The position numbers and the translations under genes were made by a program. Shown in pieces: positions 1-11,000 of a stretch of DNA of 60,000 bases. Below the pieces are notes generated by a model that searched no databases, had not been told where the DNA came from, and saw only the letters and a program-made list of their open reading frames with translations. The DNA lies in NCBI GenBank assembly GCA_030704615.1, contig CM060734.1, forward strand, positions 19,532,001-19,592,000. Reading direction: 5' to 3'. How positions within the stretch are numbered: position 1 is the first letter of the stretch; each line of letters begins with the position of its first letter. Origin of the DNA: Takakia lepidozioides (lineage: Eukaryota; Streptophyta; Takakiopsida; Takakiales; Takakiaceae).

Positions 1-544
1 GATGAACCTATGATCAATTAGGGATGGTCACACCTGAGAGATGGCGCATGTGCGTTGGCACTACCGCACTTGAGCATGAAAGTCTTGTGTTTCCTCCGAG
101 CAATGAGGACTGCTATAGAACTGGGAACGTTCAACAATGCCAATGTGGGATCCACAAATGGGATTGCGACCAATGCGCCCAGTCTTTCTGTGATGACATC
201 TAAGTTTATGGAGACATCGCGCGAGGTAGAAGGGGAAAGCAGTCCATGAGGTCCCAGATAACATCGAAGATTTATGGGATGGCGAAAAATGGAGGATTTA
301 TCAAGACTTTTGGAATCCCGAAATAGAATGGGAGCTTCTAGTCGTGTGTCCAAATAGGAACTGCAAGATGAGCTATAAAGCTTTTCCAAGAAAATGTACC
401 CATCTCCTTGATGGGTGGGACCCTGTTGGGTAAGTGTATGACTTTCAATGTTGGAGATGCAAAACACGTGTGGTGACACTCAAGAGTATGTGCAAGGTCT
501 GTTCTACATAACTTCCTCATGAATATGCTCTTCATTAGTAACGT

Positions 545-800
545 GTGTTATTTATCTACAAGTCCTTGAAATTGGTTCAGAAGAATGGTGCAACAACGTG
601 TGGTAATTTGTTTACTGCAACAAAGTACAAAGCCCTGGAAATTTCTTCCAACACGACCGCAACAAATTTGTAAGACGAGCTGAATTTTAAGCGAGCCTAG
701 AAACCAGAAAATCTTAGAAAACAGCTGGAGTTCCATCATGATACATTCTTAGTCGTCCGTGATGATAGAATCATACAGCCTAACTATTTGTCTGCAACGG
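545..800 (+). mobile_element. LINE relic (RT C-terminal part)
   Basis: A degenerate stretch resembles the 3' coding part of the LINE copies at 11.6-11.8 kb and 7.9-8.0 kb. The order matches: a segment like 'ctggaaatttcttcc', then 'gaccgcaac', then 'acattcttagtcgtccgtga', then 'cagcctaactatttgtctgc', which corresponds to the FLVLRDDRILQPNYLSA stretch of the younger copies. Stops and indels break all frames. It stops about 40 bases before an LTR-like block that begins at 838. It is probably an old copy of the same family, cut or displaced by that block. The homology is seen directly; the age is inferred. Confidence 0.55.
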
Positions 801-837
801 TATCTGTTAACCGCTGGTTTATGACTTAGACAAAACA

Positions 838-1673
838 TGTTATCAGCACTACTGCCCCATTTCCCAAGACATGCAACAGAGGTTGTCCGACGGTATGCTT
901 TCAGAAACGATTACCAAGTAATCGTTTTAAGGATATCTAAACCATGGACATCGTATGAATCAATATCTCAGGTTGCTTAATCCTATTGATTAAGCCCAAC
1001 CTACAATCTCTTTGGCCTAAAAGATCTTAGTCGAAAAGACTGAAGCCTCTTTGTTCATATAATCAGATGGTAGTCAAGACAAAACAAGAGCTATTATGAT
1101 ATGATACACATTCTCACCATCTCATGTTCTCTCATAATGCACATTCTCTCCATCTCACGTTCACTCTACACAGAGATACTTCGAATAGCATGGCTTTACT
1201 TCAGAGTTCCTCACATCATCGCAGAAGTACACATCGAATCACTCTGAGTCCACCGAATACACACTGATCACTGATACCTTCTAAGTTGTGTGCAGCCTTT
1301 TTATACTATGCTCGAAAGAGCCATTACAGCCTGCAGTCGTTAATGACCGTTTGCCTAACTGCCTACGCAAACTAAAGGGTTTGCTAAAACAATGGCTCGT
1401 TGTAGTGGTCGTGTGCCATAGTGGTACACGGTCCACTACTTCCTCTATTAGTAAAAGCCGATGCTAACGTGGCCGTGTGATATCGTGGTTCATGGCCCAC
1501 GGTTGCTACACTACCCACTACTGCTCCCGTGGTAATGTACCCTTGTTCCGCCATTTGCTAAGTACCGCATACTTAGCCTTTTCTGCCCGTGACCAGGTAG
1601 TGTACACCAATCACTACCCGGTATGTCCCATCATGACCCTCGCTGTCTGGCCCTCGTAGCTTAGCCGTTATCA
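838..1673 (-). mobile_element. Putative LTR (solo or truncated LTR element)
   Basis: The block begins TGTTATCAGC and ends GCCGTTATCA, so it has TG...CA ends and short inverted ends as LTRs do. Immediately to its right, read on the minus strand, lies a purine run (AAAAGAGGGGGGGGG, 1680-1695). That is where a polypurine tract should sit just before a 3' LTR. The interior contains repeated, imperfect GTGGT/CATGGCC motifs at 1400-1560. A second LTR was not found, so this would be the 3' end of a minus-strand element whose other end is lost. No coding region of its own is expected here. Confidence is moderate because no partner LTR is available for comparison. Confidence 0.45.
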
Positions 1674-1674
1674 T

Positions 1675-2115
1675 TTATTCCCCCCCCCTCTTTTGAAATT
1701 GTGTCCGCACAATTTCGTCAGTTCTTGTGCTTGCTGTATCTCTTGGGGATGTAGGGTGGTGGCATGACTGTCTACTGGGTAGGAATGCGTCCCAGGATTG
1801 TCGTGGTGGCAGCTTCTTGTTTCTGTTGTCATCACTGTCTGGTTGCTCCCGTGGTTCGTGAGTGGAGCTTTCGTCATCAAGGTGTTCTGCTATTCCGTCC
1901 CCACGTATCATGTCGATTTTGGTGGTCAAGGTTTCTCGGTAGGTTTGCAGCTCCTCCTTGGTCCAGGGTATAATGCTTTTTGTCGTCCTGCTGCCCATTA
2001 ACCAGTTAACAACTTGCGTCCCTGTTTCTCTGAGAGGGTGGTCTCTGTCCAAGACTAATGGTGAAAAGTGGTCTTTCGCCTGGCGCCATGCTTCAGCATA
2101 TAGTGGTCTGTTCAT
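1675..2115 (-). pseudogene. Unrecognised retroelement-like ORF next to an LTR
   Basis: This 146-codon open frame runs right up to the purine tract of the LTR-like block. The product is hydrophilic and rich in D, E, R and T, with no signal peptide, membrane segment or motif I can name. Its position just upstream of a putative polypurine tract suggests the 3' coding end of an LTR element, or an extra ORF between pol and the LTR. The sequence further right (2116-2258) shows no continuation I can follow. It could also be a chance frame. Confidence 0.25.
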
Positions 2116-2258
2116 ATATGATGAAGTGCCTGCGACTCTCTCTGGTGGCTGGAATTTGTCTTATAGCCATGGAAGAAGAGAAAAAAAGGAGGAAAGCCCG
2201 AGGGAAGTCATTCGCAGGAGGAACAGAGACCCATGAGTTAGTGCATGTGAGAGGTTGC

Positions 2259-3482
2259 CTGAGCAATTGCTGAGAAGACCATTTGCGAAAGGGCAGCAGT
2301 GTATGCCCCACCAAACGAGGTCCGGCTAGGATGAAGCAAACGTGTGTTGTGTTGCAGACGCCTATGATGAGAGTTCAATAAAAGTGTATGAGCCCCTGGC
2401 ACTTCACCCAGATTTTTCAGTGCACTTATTGCTGAACGAAGCTCCATTCCCCGGACATAAGGCTGTTGGCTTGCATTCCTCAAGTGGTCTACCAGCCTAC
2501 CTCTCCTTTCCAACAAAGCTGACTGCAACAGCAATGCTGCAACAGGGTGAGTGCCCCCAGAATCACCATGGTTAGAATGTCCTTTCACGATCAACCTCTT
2601 ACCTTCACCTAAAGCCACGATTACTTGTTCGAATTTCCTCTCAGCCAATAGGACATCAAGAATATCCGGCAGAGACTGTACACGTCTCTCAAACTCTGAT
2701 GGCTCTGGATCATCCCCTGCGTAACACAATTTGTCCCCACAGGACACTATTCGGTCCGCCATTGGTTTGGAAGCTCCGCCCATTGCTAAACTGTGAATGA
2801 GAGCTGCTTGAGAGCACAACATTGACCACACAGTCAGTGCCTTCTCCTCAAGACCAGATATCTCTCGGGCAGCCCTGTACATGCAGACATTTCGCCCAAG
2901 CAAAGTCAGAATTGCATTGGGTTATTGTATTACACTAAACTGATCTGTCAGAATATTTATCTCTAAAACAAACATTGCACAGCAATAGCCCACTTGTCAC
3001 TACAATATACACATCTGGTAACTAGCACAACTCCTGACCATAATAATAAACGACCAGTGGCAGCCCCCACATTTCGATATGATGACCTCCCCTGGTTCCC
3101 GCCGCCTCCAAAATCCTCAGAAGTGTAATTGATGCAAACTAGGTGATTGCCATTCAAAGGTGTAACCTGTGAGCGGCATGGGCATGGAAAGTGGTAGTAG
3201 GCATTTGCATGCAAGCAAGCATCTGAATCAAGCAAATGGACTCTGAAACTCCCCTGTGTAATGACCAAGTCCTCATAAAGTTCTTACGTGAAAGAACTAG
3301 GACGGATTATGAGATTCCAGGAAAACACTGCCTGAGTAAGGTCAATAGAAGGAGGCTTAACCAAAGAGGGGGAAGAAAGAGAACCGAATGAAGACGACGT
3401 AATTTGTTGTAACACTTCTCCTCATTTGTTCACCAGATGCCTTCTTCAATTCCTTCAGCTCCGCACACAGTGACCGTAGTCC
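2259..3482 (-). CDS. EXO84: EXO84 exocyst subunit, 5' exons in inverted orientation
   Basis: Two minus-strand exons match the N-terminal half of plant EXO84, a subunit of the exocyst that tethers secretory vesicles to the plasma membrane. The first (3482-3385, 98 nt) encodes LCAELKELKKASGEQMRRSV...FIR, like the LKRAS-EEMRRSV-FIR block of plant EXO84. The second (2874-2259, 616 nt) encodes AAREISGLEEK, LPDILDVLLAERK, GMELRSAISALKNLG and SFGGAYTAALSQMVFSAIAQ, all in family order. The 510-nt intron between them is GT-AG, and the split codon CG/G rejoins as Arg. The second exon ends CAG/gcaacc, a GC donor if real. Its phase and the protein alignment continue exactly into the plus-strand exon at 5059. 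The short first coding exon (about 45 residues in relatives) was not found. As arranged the gene cannot give one colinear transcript. Confidence 0.85.
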
Positions 3483-5058
3483 CTGCCAATCTCAACGCTT
3501 ACATTAGAGGTTGACATGAACCCCCCTGCCCAGTGTCAACAAATTCCCAGTTACACAGATTGATATTCTTCCGGACTGAGATTTGTAGTTCTTCCCTATA
3601 TATTGAAATGTCTAGTGGATTTTGCCATGTTTCTGAGAGACGACAATCCATTTGCCTTATAAACTGAAGGACAGCTTTAGTTCCAAAGCAGAAGTTATTA
3701 TCAAATGGACCACTGTCATGCCAAAGGAGAACCAAAATGATGCCACAGTAATAAAGCTGCACACCTTACCCCCCTCCCCAGCACTAGCTATTAAGTGATA
3801 TATTTAAAACACCTAATATCTATCTACCTATTTAGGTCCTTCGGGGACAAGTTAAGAGACAAGAAGAGTCACACAGAAACATCAGCAGTAACTACATGTG
3901 ATGCTGGATAAGAGACCAGGAATGGCCCAAACCTCTTTCATGGCTGCTTCACGCTCAACTCCTGCTGACCTCCTCGGACAGCCAGGAGGACAAATGGAGA
4001 ATTTCCGAGAAACCTAAACCATGGAGACCACCAGCATGACAGATGTATCATAAGGAGACTGCAGGTACTGCTGGGGGTACAGATATTTATTTCGGTGAAC
4101 TCAAGAGAACAATCAAGCCAGGCCATTTTTGTTTGTCATACTTACCTTACGGTGATAGTTTGCAACCCATATAAACTCAGGATGGGTTCTTAAGCAGCGG
4201 TGACTGTGATTGTTGATGTCCCTTAAGGGAATTATAGGATATTCCACATACCACACACACACACACACACCTTCTCGCTTGAGGATTGACACCTGTCAAA
4301 AACATATGCTTGCGGCTCAAAGTCATCCTTCTCAAACACAGACATCTCCTTTCAGAAAGACTTATTTTCACCGGCAGTTCCAATTGAGAGGGGTGAAGAC
4401 GAAGCTTCCTGCCAGCCGAGATGACCCCAGAGATATGTCCCCCTGTTTGTGCTTTCCAGTCTGTGTGCATGCAGTAATCCCTATAAGTTAACCCCAACTT
4501 CCTCAATGCATCACTTGAAGAACCTCTCCCTTCCGAATCAACCATCCAGCAACGCATTCTAAGTAATCGGTTGTGATCTTCATTACCTCGTTGCCACCTT
4601 CATTGTGTCTGAGTGCCGCCTGCATCGAGGATGCAAAGGGAGTCCCCCATGGGTCATGACACAAGGTCGAGGACAATGTGGTGAGGGCACCTTCTTCTTC
4701 AACCTATTTCAGCCTGTTTTGCCCTCTCATCGGACTCATCCCTGAATTTGCATCATGTTGAATTCTGTAATTTAGCTTGTTGGGTGGATCTGCATGGGAT
4801 AGCTGAAGGAGCAGGGATAAAGTGTGGGTCCAGTTACAACAACCAAAGGCAATCCCTATCTCTCCCTTCATCCCTAAATCTGAATCCGTATGCACATTAA
4901 ATTCTGCTTCCTGGTTTTGTTTTGCATCAGCGGACAGGATATGTTCAAACCCGTAAGATCATTTTCCAAGGAGGATTGATCTTGTTAGTGGATTGCTGAT
5001 CTCATGTTGATTTGATCCAAAAACGAGGGTGTAGACTGTGTCCTTCAACCTTTTGCAG
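3483..5058. other. Region holding one inversion junction; no gene seen
   Basis: This stretch lies between the inverted EXO84 5' exons and the first plus-strand exon. It should contain upstream gene sequence (minus sense) on its left and the 3' end of an EXO84 intron (plus sense) on its right, so one rearrangement junction must fall inside it. A short CA repeat occurs at about 4253-4270. I searched the minus strand for the missing EXO84 first exon and found no convincing candidate. No other coding signal is visible. Confidence 0.4.
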
Positions 5059-8000
5059 GCTGCAAGGGACTCTGTGACTGTGTTTGGGGAGGTGCCAATG
5101 TATGCATCAGAGCTGGTGGTTTGGGCAGGAAGTGAAACACAGCTGTTTGCTTCTTTGACAAAACAACATGTGCTGTCTTCAGCGGCGGCTGCTGGGATGC
5201 TGAGAGCTGCAGCTGAATGTGTGCAAATTGCCTTGGGCCACTGTTCATTGCTGGAGGAACAAGGCGTGGCAATGTGTCCACTTCTCTCCAAGCTTCTGAG
5301 GCCAAGTGTCGAGCAGGCAATGGAGGCAAATTTGAAGCGGATTGAGGAAAGCGTAGCTGCAATGGTGGCGGTTGATGACTGGGTGCTAACTCTCCCTGCC
5401 ACACTGTTATGTGGTTCATTACGATTTCTGGGGACATTTGGATCGCAAATCTGTAAGCAAGCAGCCAATTTGAAGCTGTCTAGCAGTGGGCATCGCTTCA
5501 ACGTTATGGTTCAGGTCCTCACTCTTTCTTGCTCTCTTGGCACAGCACAGGAGCTCCCCATGCATGTCACACAAACCCCATACTTTCTCTCTACAGAGCA
5601 AATTATTGCTGGGGTGGTCAGTGGAAAGTTCCTCTTGTGCAGCTAATTCTTGGTTCACATGAGATTACTAGTGGGTGCAGGATTTTCCGGAGGATGTCTT
5701 GCCCTTAATAAACATGCAGCTGGTGGGTGCCACCTTTGATGGCTTAAGTTTGGTCTTTGACAACTACATTGATCTACTCATTAAAGCAGTGCCCAGTGCT
5801 GGAGAGCAGGAGAGGATGGTCGACATTGCAGATGATCACACAGTAAGCATACATCTGTGAATCTTGGTTATTTCATGACACTTCCCCTACTTTCTGATCT
5901 AGTTTTAAGGCCTTCTGTGGTGCCCTTTCCCCCGAATGCAACCACAGCCCACATGCCTTCTCCACTGCAGGCTAGACGGTTAGGAGCAGTGTTGGAATCA
6001 ACCTGCCGTTTCTAGGGATTTTCATTGCTAGCCCATAATTAGACAATTAGGACCCCTATGGTCGGCCAAATATACTCTTGTGGGGTTGAACATGAGCCAA
6101 AGATTGTTTTAATCACAACCCTTCTGACAAGTAGAACTCTGTAATGACGAAGTCCTGTCCTGGAGCCTGGATCAGATGCTTACAACCAATGCTCCGGGTT
6201 CCCAGACAAAGGGATTTGCCCTTAAAATGTCATGTGTCTGAGGATTGTAAGGTATTTCAGCATGTATGGAAGTTCTCCACAGCTTCCTAGTTCAATGTTG
6301 AACTGTATCACTACTGAAAAGCCAAACTAGATTCCAAGAGGTAAAAGTTTCCATAAAATTACATCCGCCAGAGGAGATTATAATGAGGTGAAGGGCTGCA
6401 GTTTTTATCCCCAGTGATGTCCATCAAAAACCCTTGGGGTCAAATGCACCCAAGTCACAGCAGTTGTTTTTGAAGTGGGAGCTATCTTTACTAGCCTTGC
6501 ATTGGTGTTCTGACTGAAAATCAATGTGTTGTGTGGCTAGGTCCAAATTGCAGTTATCGAAGCTCAGAGACTCGCGCTCCTGGGCAATGCTTCTGCGCTT
6601 GCTGACGAGCTTTTGCCACAGTTAGCCACTAAGCTGGTGACAGGTGGTGCATCATCATCATTGGCAAGCAACAAAGAGGAAATCTTGGAGGCTGACCAGG
6701 CCCGGCTTCCAGAGCTTAAGGACTGGAGACATAAGCTCCAGAGAGGAGTGGATAGACTCAGAAATCATGTCTGTAGGCAGCATGTATTGCATATGATCTA
6801 CTATGCTGACATGCTAACCCCAGACATATATTTGATTCTCGATACGGATGGCGGAAACCCCTGGTTGGACAAGGATCCAATGCCTTCTACTATTTTCCAG
6901 GTTTGATTTAGTTGCTGAACTTCCTTTGTCTTTGAGCTTTCCTTGAAGACCTGTTTACGTTTCTTGTGCAGAGCTCTCTCTCTCTATGAAGCGCGCTATA
7001 AAACACCATTTCATTTCATTTCTCTTTCTCTCTCTCTTCCATATAAAGTACCATTTCATTTCATTTCTCTTCCATACCTGCACCTGAGTTGCAGGGATAA
7101 GCTCAACCCTGGTGGGTGCAAAACATGTTTCTTTCAGACCTCTTAACTTTGTCTTCAATGCTCTCAACGTGAGCAAGGCTGTGAAGAAATTGCAAAATGG
7201 CAGAGCTGTTGACCTTTCGGGATTATAGAGCGAATTCGTCAAACACGCAAGAGCCACTTCTGACTCTATTTAATGCAAATCTTTTCAATGAGGCAGTGCA
7301 TCACGGCTTCCAAAACGCAGCATCCACCTTGGTTTTCAAGAATGCTGATATGATGAATACTAATTACCGAACAATCGTGATCTTTTCATTGATGGCTAAA
7401 CTGTTGGGGGTGGTCATAGCCCTGGAACTAGAAGATTGGGCGGAATCCTCCGAGCTTAGAGCTATGGGGCAGCAGGTTTCTGCCATAAGCTGTCTACTCT
7501 CGATCACATGTTCACTCTGCAAACTATGGTGGACCAGGCTGTTTATGAGAGAATGGTGTATGCATGCTTTGTGGATTTCTGGAAAGCTTTGATTCTGCGA
7601 GCCAACCTTCTGGAGAGACTACACAGGGTGGTACCTGAGGACATCATATGGGCCACTTTATGCATGTATGGGTCTGTCACTGGCTCAGTCAAGGTGGCAG
7701 GGGAGTTCTCTGAAACCCTGGAACCCCAGCAAGCATCTTTCCTTCAAGGAATGCTTGGGTTTAGAGATTCAGCACCATCTCTGATTTTATATACTGAATT
7801 TGCTTGCTCGTAGCCATATGTTATTGACAAGGGTGCGATCTCACATCCCCAAGTGCCTGCCAGTCTGTGCCTTTATGAATGGTCAGGTCTCCAATTTCGT
7901 TGAGCCACACCGCCTGTCCGTCGCATCCCTACTGCCACAAAATACAGAAGGTCTGGAAATCTCTACCAAATATGACGGCAACAAGCTTATTAGAAGGAGC

Positions 8001-11000
8001 TGATCGACCTTCATGTGACAGAACCTGGAACAATCGTACAACAGAGCTGTAGTTCTGGCGCAACCTTCTTGATCCTCCACATGATAACTCTTATGACCCA
8101 ATTATTGTCTATCACCATCTCTTCTACAGGCATTGGGAGGGTTCCCGGTGGCCTGCAGATAGAGACTTGTAGATAGGACATTCTGGAGCTTGTTGACTGC
8201 TTGTTGACTGCTTGTGCCCAGCTTACACAAGAGATAATAAAGCGGAGATTGAGACTGAAGGAACATTTCGTCTTTCACTGTCCTCTCTACTAGATCCTCA
8301 CTGAGGTCTTTCATTGCAAGGATCAGAAAGGGCCTATGGCTCCTGTGGATGTAACAAATTTATTTCTCCAGGCTACTTTCCGGCAGCGGATGATTGGTGA
8401 AAACGAAGCATGGCACTCCATATACTCTGGGCTGTATTTGACACTCTACCTCGCGAGTACGAGGCAATTTTCACAATCTTCTTTGGACCCAGTCCCTACC
8501 AGAAGACTGGCTGCCGGTGAGGGCACTGTGCATGATTGGAGAAAGGATCCGAAACGTGCTGGTACTACCTCATGAGCAAGTTCCCTGCAAGCTTCAATCT
8601 TGACGGCACTAGTCTCCCTCCTTTCAACCCAACACCAGAGGTTGTATTTACAAGGAATGAGCGGAAAAGGCTAATTTGAGAGGAACTCTGGAAGTTTTAT
8701 GTGCCCCAAATATAGGGCCCAGAGAGACAACTCACCACCCCTCTCAAATTCTACTTAGAACTTCTTTGAAATCAGGGATAATCGGATAATCATGTCCTCC
8801 TACCTCTCTGGGGAATTTCCTGCAGCCCCCTCAGTCTCTTCTGAGTATTTTGAAGATTCAAAGGGCCTTGTGGCTTCTCTGTGGATGTTCAGAAGTTACT
8901 TTCTTCCTTTCTCTGACTAGAGCCTCTTCGCTTCACCTCCTCGTTCCGCTTCGCCGCGCGTGTTGGCGCCCGCTCACGCGCGTGGGCGCCCCAGCCCTCT
9001 CCACCATGTCCTCGTCCAAACAACAACGGACTGGGGACGATGATGGGGTCTCAACCTCGCCTCTCCCCGATACTCTTCTACTCCTTCTTCCTGCCTCGAG
9101 CTCTCAGCATACCTCTCCGTTGCGCCAGTATTCCACTAAGAGTGCAGACATTCAGATCCTGCGAGAGCAAGTGGCCATCCTGCAATCCCGTTGCGTCTCA
9201 GAGGAGACTCTACAGAATTTACTCGCAGCCAAAGACAGGGACATGGAGAATCTACGGGCGGAGGTGGACGTCTTGCGAGCTTCCCTTCTGGAGAGCAACA
9301 CCAAAGTGGAGGGCCTGCTGAAATAGCTCAATTCTACAACAACCACTGCACGTCTCTCTAAATTGGAAGGAGAAGTAAGGGCCTTGACAGAGAAGGACAC
9401 TTCAACTACCCTCATGGCAAGTATCCACCATCAGGTAAAAACACTTTCTAAGGAGCTCGAATCCCACAGGGCTGCGACATCGTCTATGGCTCAAGAGCTC
9501 CAAGCTCATAAGGCGGAGGCTTCTACTTGGGCTAGCATAGTCAAATGAAGCACTGGACCATCCAGCAGCACCTCCCGCATTTTGGAAGAGACAGTCTCAG
9601 CTACCCTTCGAGAAGAACAACAACGGGCTTTCAAAGCCCTTAACATTCGGGTCACTGGGAAGCTTGGGACCCTTGCAGAAGGTGACCCCCTTGAAGCAGC
9701 AACCACCCTCATCCAGCAAAACCTGGCTCTACTACGAGGAGCAAGTGGCATTGAACGGGCTTGGCGTGTAGGAACTCCGACACACAATGTCTTGTTCATC
9801 AGATTTAGGGACAAGGCTGCTCGGGAGATGGTTCTACGTCAGAGGACTCACTTGAGAGGTCACGCCATGTACCTCAATGACGACCTGACCCCCATGCAAT
9901 ACAAGGACATGCGGGCTCAACTCGCTCAGGTTAAGGAAGCTCGAGCACAGGGACACTACGCCGTGTTCTGTGATGGAAGAGTCATCATTCGAGAACAGCA
10001 AAGTTGACCCTCTAACTCTAAATAGGGGTTAGGGCCCCATGAGACCAACTCACGCTCGCATCTGCACATAGGCTCATGGAATTTGCAATGGTTCATTGTG
10101 GAGCCATCCTCAAGGGCTTCTTGATATCCTCACCAAATGTGATATTCTCTTTCTATTGGAAACACATGCATACGAAGGCAAAGAGCCTCCCCGGATTCGT
10201 GGGTATAGCTTTCAGTTAGTCACTCGTCCACGCGCAGGACTCAAAGGCTCTAGTGGAGTAACTTGTTACTATGTTGACTGGCTTCTCCCACATATCTCCT
10301 TCCCATACAAAGACCCATTGGCAAGGTACATTTGGTGTCAGATCAAAGGCTACCATCACCAACCAAACATTCTACTGGTGGGATGTTACTTTGCCCCGGC
10401 TGCATCTCCACACAGTGGCCTCCACATGCGAACTGATTCACCTTATGTTCCACTGGAAGAGGATATAGCCCGTCTCCGTACTCCACACACAGACATATTC
10501 TTGGTTGGCGACTTCAACGCTCGTACAGGTTCTCTACAGGCTCCAACCTTCGACCCCACGGACCCTCAACACATCCAACACTCACAGGGGACCTTGGAGA
10601 GGCAAAGTCCGGACGTCTCTAGCGAAATCACAAGCTATGGTCACCATCTACTTAAGTTTTGCGAGATTCAGGGACTTGTCATCTACAATGGCACGACCAC
10701 TTTCAATCCTCGAGCTAGTTCACCTGCCACACGTACAAAGGCCAGAGCGTGGTTGACTATCTCTTGGGGAGCCCCAACACAATTGATATAGTTAGCTCTT
10801 TCTACATCACGAGGTACCCAGATTCTGTTCACTCTTACGCCTTGGAAGTCTACATCTCAAAAAACCATGGAGTTGGTGTGCCATTGGATGGAGGACCAAC
10901 ACAATCAGATCTCCTCTACACGGATGATGTTGCCCTTTTGGCACAATCTCCTATCTTCCTACAACGCCATCTCGACATCTTGGAACAGTTCTCCAATGAT

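Noticed and set aside
5045-5658. Minus-strand open frames opposite the EXO84 exon
   Set aside because: They are antisense shadows of a clearly conserved plus-strand exon and show no motifs of their own.
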